A stretch of 64,000 bases of DNA from Brachyhypopomus gauderio (taxonomy: Eukaryota; Chordata; Actinopteri; Gymnotiformes; Hypopomidae): positions 501,001 through 565,000 of the forward strand of contig NC_135214.1 of assembly GCF_052324685.1 (NCBI RefSeq), read 5' to 3'. A program made the translations under genes and the position numbers. Positions 59,141 through 64,000 of this stretch are shown here, piece by piece. Position 1 is the first letter of the stretch. The number at the start of each line of letters is the position of its first letter. The notes beneath the pieces were generated by a model. It was not told where the DNA came from and ran no database searches. It saw only the letters and a list, made by a program, of their open reading frames with translations.

Positions 59141-61198
59141 TGTGTTGAACTACAGTTTATCAGTCATTACGTTGGTAAGAAGCATGAATCTATGCTGAAA
59201 AAAAGGTAATTTATAATGTTGGTAAGGATTGTGTCTCTATGCTGAACAATGTCAGTTGTAATGTTAGTTAGGAGTGTACCTCTGCTGAACAATATCAGTT
59301 ATCACCATGGTAAGGAGCCCCTCTAATGCCCGTCACTGAACGCAGTGTCTCTCTGAACAGTGTCAGTTGAGTGTCAGCACTGTGTCTTTGTGTGATGCAT
59401 CATTGTCATGTTTTCTTGTGTGTATGTTGTATGATGCTGTTTGGTGCAGAGTTGTGTTCACAAGACAGTGCAGTTATATGGGTATTTGATTATATTGTTA
59501 ATGCATGTAATTATCTATATCATTATCTTTATTATCGATGTATAACAGAGAGAGAATGAATGAATGATTGTTTCAGTAGGATGGTTGGACAAATTGATGG
59601 ACAAAGTGGACTTAAACCTGGAATACATTTCTTTTCTTCTTTGTCTTGAGTTTTTGTGGCCAGAGTAATCTTCGTGGACTACACCACACATGCATTCCCT
59701 CTCTCGTGTGTGTGAGCCAGTGTATGTGTGTGTGTTGGACTCTGAATGAGGAATGATGTCACAGGCACAGTCAGACTATATTTAAGCGTCTTTGGGGAAC
59801 TGTGCTGACTTTAGGGTGCGTTTCTGTCTGTCTGACTGCACTCTGTAGACGCTGGGTTCTGAGGTTACAGGAATCGCTATGAAGCCTCACACTCCATTTC
59901 TTTAGCACCCCGTCTCTTATAATAGACGGCTTACAGAAAGGCCACTGGTGAAACGGCGCCTTATTTTGGATGGTCAAGGAACTTTGATGTATAAACACAG
60001 TAAAAGATTTCAGGACCAGTCATCAGGAGCTACCACCTGATCATGTAGTAAAGTTTGACATTCACTAGGCTATATTCCAGCATGACGAAGATTTAGATTT
60101 AGTCTCAGTCATTGTGGCCACAGCTTTCAGATCTTTTCTGTTCTTTTTTCCTCTCCTTTCAGTGTCAACGCTTTACGTTGCTGTTTCTTCAAACATGTCA
60201 GGGAGAAAAGAGGAGCAACATATGTTGTTGTATGTCTCCCCGGGGAGATCTCTGCTGGAGGCTTCCCTGCAAGTGTATGTGTGTGAGGGAGAAAGAGGGA
60301 GACAGAGGGAGACTGTGAGCTTTGCTCCAGAACTCGGAGCTGAGTACAGATCCAGACGGCCCGAGGAACACCGTGAGACAGGGGCCGCCGGGCTACAGCG
60401 GTGAAGTCATCTGAGTGGGGTTAGAGAGCTACAGCCCGCACGCATCAGCACCTCAAACCTTCATGGTGCGTTCTCATCTCCTGGTAGGAGTACAAGGCCT
60501 CAGCTTAAAGCTAAAGCACCAGACCCGAAGTTTATTTAGCAACACAGTTATTACACTGGGTTTGGGGCACTGGTTGTGATGTTGGTATTAGTTACCAGTA
60601 GCCAGTGGTCGTGGGCACAGGGCAGGTCAGCGTAGACGAGAGAGGCATGTTGAGTGATTCATGATTGAAAATGAAATGGGTTGGGAAGATGGCAGTGATT
60701 ACTGATATATCAATTAATCAATGATATGTTGTAAACAAGTTTTGCATTGAATTTTCTAGATTAATGATGTCTTCCACTGCCGAGCTGCAGTGTGACTACA
60801 GTGATTTGATATAGCTTCAGGCAGGACAAGTCTAATTTTATTTTTCCATTGTGTTGATTTTCTTGTATCTCCCACTTGTATATATTTTCTGTCTTTTCTG
60901 GTCATATCGTTCTCTCAGTGATCAGTGCTATAGTCTTAACAGGACTAATGTGATGAGTCATTCCATGAAGTCTTGTGAGAAATTTTAAGCGTAGCTGCAT
61001 GGCTATTTATATTCAGCTTACTTTTAAATGTAGTACATTTGTTTACACTATTGGTGACATACAGCACAAACACTTTACAATATTCCTTTAGTTGATGAAA
61101 GAGAGGAGACGAAGGGAGGGTTGAACTGCTGTATTTAAAAGCTACCTGGGAGATCATTTGAATTAGCTTTGAATGGGTCTGAATCCAGCCTTTGTTAT

Positions 61199-61311
<113 letters not shown>

Positions 61312-61406
61312 ACAGCTGTGTTAAAGACAGAGGGGGTGGGGAGTTGTGTAGGAACAAAGAGACTTCAGTTCTCTTCTGTTATCAGCTAAGGTGAAGTAAC
61401 AGGTCA

Positions 61407-61450
<44 letters not shown>

Positions 61451-61509
61451 TACCTGGCTGGAAGTCTTGGTTTAGTGCATTACAGTCCACGAGAGAGAAC
61501 AGGAGAGAC

Positions 61510-61544
<35 letters not shown>

Positions 61545-61684
61545 ACATGAACGACCTGTCTGCAGAAGAGCACACCTGTCTGCAGATGAGCACACCTGTC
61601 TCAGGTGCACAGGTTAGGCGGGGCTAGGCAGCCTCTCCCATTAGAGTGCGAGAGGAAGACCAGGCAGTAGAAAGGGAGAGAGAG

Positions 61685-61778
61685 ATGGATGTGAGGGACG
61701 GAGGGAGCCATGTACGCATCCCCCTGGAGGAGGTGGAGAAGTTCCACCGCTTGTCTCGCTGCTGTCACCACCTCTGCA
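61685..61778 (+). CDS. Candidate first coding exon of an MCF2L-type RhoGEF
   Basis: ATG with G at -3 and +4 opens 31 codons (MDVRDGGSHVRIPLEEVEKF, then HRLSRCCHHLC) and ends in phase 1 at a consensus donor (GTAAGT). This phase fits the exon at 63217, making ...CCHHLCNEIMQQE. The amphipathic stretch is consistent with a short N-terminal lead before the Sec14 domain. Upstream is a purine-rich tract. Whether it is used, or is an alternative to the 58558 candidate, needs transcript data. Confidence 0.45.
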
Positions 61779-62329
61779 GTAAGTAGAGAAACGAAAGACA
61801 GAACTCTGCCCGGTGGTGTGTTTGTGGGCAGGTTGGCTGTGCTTCCCTTGAGCTTTATCACTACGGCGACAGCACGTGGGAGGCTGATGAGATAAGGTGT
61901 GAGGTGTGTGAGGTGTGTGAGGGTGTGTGAGGGTGTGTGTGTAGGCAGTGGAGTGTCACATCAGCTTGCCTGGGCATGAATCAGTGGGGAAAGCAGGAGT
62001 GCTGACAGCTGTAATGATTGATAATGATTCATGTGGGTTTTCTCTTCAAATTTGTTCTGTTATTAATCCAGCTGGTAACTTGTGACCCTCTGTTGAAATG
62101 GTTGTACTAGCCAGTCAGTGCTGATCAAACCCGACCGCAAAAGAACACGTCCTTGTGACTTAGACGTCGTGGTTTATAGTCGGGGGGAAATGTGTGTGTG
62201 TGTGTGTGTGTGTGATATAGTTCCAGGAGAATGGATGAGACGGTTATGTGAGTCTCCCTCACTGTAGGTGAGTGGTGGTAGTAAGTGAGTGCTTGTGGTA
62301 ATACTAACCTTGTGAAAGCTCTGACTCAC

Positions 62330-62350
62330 TGTTGTGTGTGTACCAAGGAT

Positions 62351-62448
<98 letters not shown>

Positions 62449-62472
62449 CAGGGATGTGTGTGTGTGTGTGTC

Positions 62473-62554
<82 letters not shown>

Positions 62555-62569
62555 TGTGTGTACCAGGGA

Positions 62570-62603
<34 letters not shown>

Positions 62604-62616
62604 TGTGTGTACCAGG
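62330..62616. repeat. Compound (GT)n with TACCAGGGATG spacers
   Basis: Four (GT)n blocks are separated by TACCA(A/G)G(G)ATG spacers at 62340, 62447, 62562 and 62611. It lies between the candidate first exon and the Sec14 exon of the RhoGEF. All long frames here are artefacts of the repeat. Confidence 0.95.
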
Positions 62617-63154
62617 GGTGTGGGTCCGACACCAACAACTACCACACTCCTCTTGTCCGATCTTTCTTATAGCCAAATATGTGTTTATAATAATGTATTA
62701 AATGAATGAATGTTTATAATGAATGTATTAAGTATTCATGAGATGTCAATAACTCTGGCCATTTGTGGTTTCCCTGATGTGTGTTCATAGTTCACATTGG
62801 TGTAACACCTGAAGAAGAACTGAAACAGTCAGTCCTGCACCTGTTGCATGTGGCGACCCTTCTGGGCCAAACCCGCTATCCTGCGACCTCACACGGGACT
62901 CCTAACCCCCAAATAAATAAACAATCCCAGTGTGATATGGATATGGAATACTGTATGGGTTATATGAAAGAAATAACCTTCATATTCTCAAAGTGCTCAC
63001 ACTAGAGCAAAGAGTAGCATGCTGGTACAGTTCCACTAATGCACTGGTCCCAAATTAGGGAGAGAAGTTTGGAGAAGGACAGGGTTCATCTGCCTGTTAC
63101 AGCCACAGTCCCTTGTTGTCTTGCTTCTGTCCAAGGTGTGTGGCCTGTTTACTG

Positions 63155-63216
<62 letters not shown>

Positions 63217-63218
<2 letters not shown>

Positions 63219-63300
63219 GAGATTATGCAGCAGGAGTCACGCCCACTCTGTGTTGCCGACATCATCGGAGAGCTGAAGAAGAGGTTCGCCTTCCTCTCGG
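63217..63300 (+). CDS. mcf2l: MCF2L/MCF2L2-family Dbl RhoGEF, start of Sec14 (CRAL-TRIO) domain; rest outside window
   Basis: This 84-nt exon codes DEIMQQESRPLCVADI and then IGELKKRFAFLSG, with a (GT)n-TAG acceptor and GTAAAC donor, in phase 1 and out phase 1. It matches the first conserved segment of MCF2L (DEIM..D..PLCAADI..QLKKRFAYLSG) and of MCF2L2 (DEIMQQE.RPL). The Cys-Val-Ala-Asp-Ile and LKKRFAFLSG parts favour MCF2L, as does the human chromosome 13 origin of the neighbouring genes; DEIMQQE is nearer MCF2L2. Such proteins are guanine-nucleotide exchange factors for Cdc42/RhoA, with Sec14, spectrin, DH-PH and SH3 parts that would lie beyond position 64000. Confidence 0.75.
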
Positions 63301-63339
63301 GTAAACAGACATCTCAGTACACTCAGCTAGGTGTTCAGC

Positions 63340-63830
63340 ACTAGGTGTTCAGGACTAAAGTGTTCAGCACTAAGGTGTTCAGCACTAAAGTGTTCAGCGC
63401 TAAGGTGTATAGCACTAGGCGTTCAGCACTAAGGTGTTCAGCGCTAGGTGTTCAGGACTAAAGTGTTCAGCACTAAGGTGTTTAGCACTAAGGTGTTCAG
63501 CACTAAAGTGTTCAGCGCTAAGGTGTATAGCACTAGGCGTTCAGCACTAAGGTGTTCAGCACTAAGGTGTTCAGCACTAAAGTGTTCAGCGCTAAGGTGT
63601 ATAGCACTAGGCGTTCAGCATTAAGGTGTTCAGCGCTAGGTGTTCAGGACTAAAGTGTTCAGCACTAAGGTGTTCAGCACTAAGGTGTTCAGCACTAAGG
63701 TGTTCAGCACTAAAGTGTTCAGCGCTAAGGTGTATAGCACTAGGCGTTCAGCACTAAGGTGTTCAGCACTAAAGTGTTCAGCACTAAGGTGTATAGCACT
63801 AGGCGTTCAGCACTAGGTGTTCAGTGGTAC
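63340..63830. repeat. 15-bp minisatellite with higher-order structure
   Basis: Units GTGTTCAGCACTAAG, GTGTTCAGCACTAAA, GTGTTCAGCGCTAAG, GTGTATAGCACTAGG and CGTTCAGCACTAAG recur in the same order several times, so the array was amplified as multi-unit blocks. It starts about 40 bases after the donor of exon 63217-63300. The remaining sequence to 64000 shows no exon. Confidence 0.95.
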
Positions 63831-64000
63831 TATAAACACCCTTTTGTGTCAGTGTGAACCTCATTACTCCTATATGACTGCAGCCATATTCCATCACGAT
63901 CTCAGTTAAGGCAGCCATAGTCTCCAGATTGCTGGTGCAGTGATGAGCGTGCACTACCATGAGGGTGGGGGTTCTGGAGGAATGAGACAACCTTGCACTC

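Noticed and set aside
63799-63990. 63-codon minus frame at the window end
   Set aside because: Runs into the 15-bp array and has no recognised homology; the plus-strand RhoGEF intron explains the region.

Overview
The window is a vertebrate nuclear segment, most likely from a teleost fish. It holds split genes with GT-AG introns, dense (GT)n/(CA)n and minisatellite arrays, fish-type tRNA-derived SINEs and hAT-like MITEs. Every gene recognised has a vertebrate orthologue, and two gene pairs match human chromosome 13 order (UGGT2-DNAJC3 and RNF17-CENPJ, both tail to tail). The species cannot be fixed from the sequence. No rRNA, tRNA gene, CRISPR array or prokaryotic signal was seen.

Layout. 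1-13343 (+): the last 13 exons of uggt2, the ER glycoprotein-folding sensor glucosyltransferase, ending in an RDEL retrieval signal carried on a 17-nt last exon. 15208-24604 (-): complete dnajc3 (P58IPK), 12 exons, 503 aa, with a perfect ER stress element upstream of its start. 25316-27217 (-): complete fdx1-like adrenodoxin, 4 exons, 188 aa. 27218-34492: no host gene seen; it holds a Ty3/gypsy remnant, a MITE and minisatellites. 34611-50590 (+): complete rnf17 (tdrd4), 36 exons as reconstructed, about 1552 aa, with a RING and five Tudor-like modules. 51033-56956 (-): complete cenpj (CPAP/SAS-4), 16 coding exons, 1168 aa, plus a likely 5' exon at 57418-57499. 58558-63300 (+): the 5' end of an MCF2L/MCF2L2-type Dbl RhoGEF, with one confident exon (63217-63300) and two candidate first exons.

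The exon models were built by reading acceptor and donor sites and requiring phase continuity and homology recalled from the human families. The summed coding lengths are all multiples of three and close to human lengths. UGGT2 and DNAJC3 act together in ER proteostasis, FDX1 is a mitochondrial electron carrier, RNF17 is a germ-granule/piRNA factor, CENPJ builds centrioles, and the RhoGEF acts at membranes. Apart from the UGGT2-DNAJC3 pair there is no shared pathway.

The most unusual feature is how tandem repeats sit on splice sites. Sixteen acceptors are built directly on (UG)n tracts, ten of them in rnf17. Several minisatellites begin at a splice donor and copy it in each unit: rnf17 exon 11 has eleven in-phase donor copies, rnf17 exon 33 five, and a candidate RhoGEF first exon many. 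These are the observations most worth testing with RNA data.
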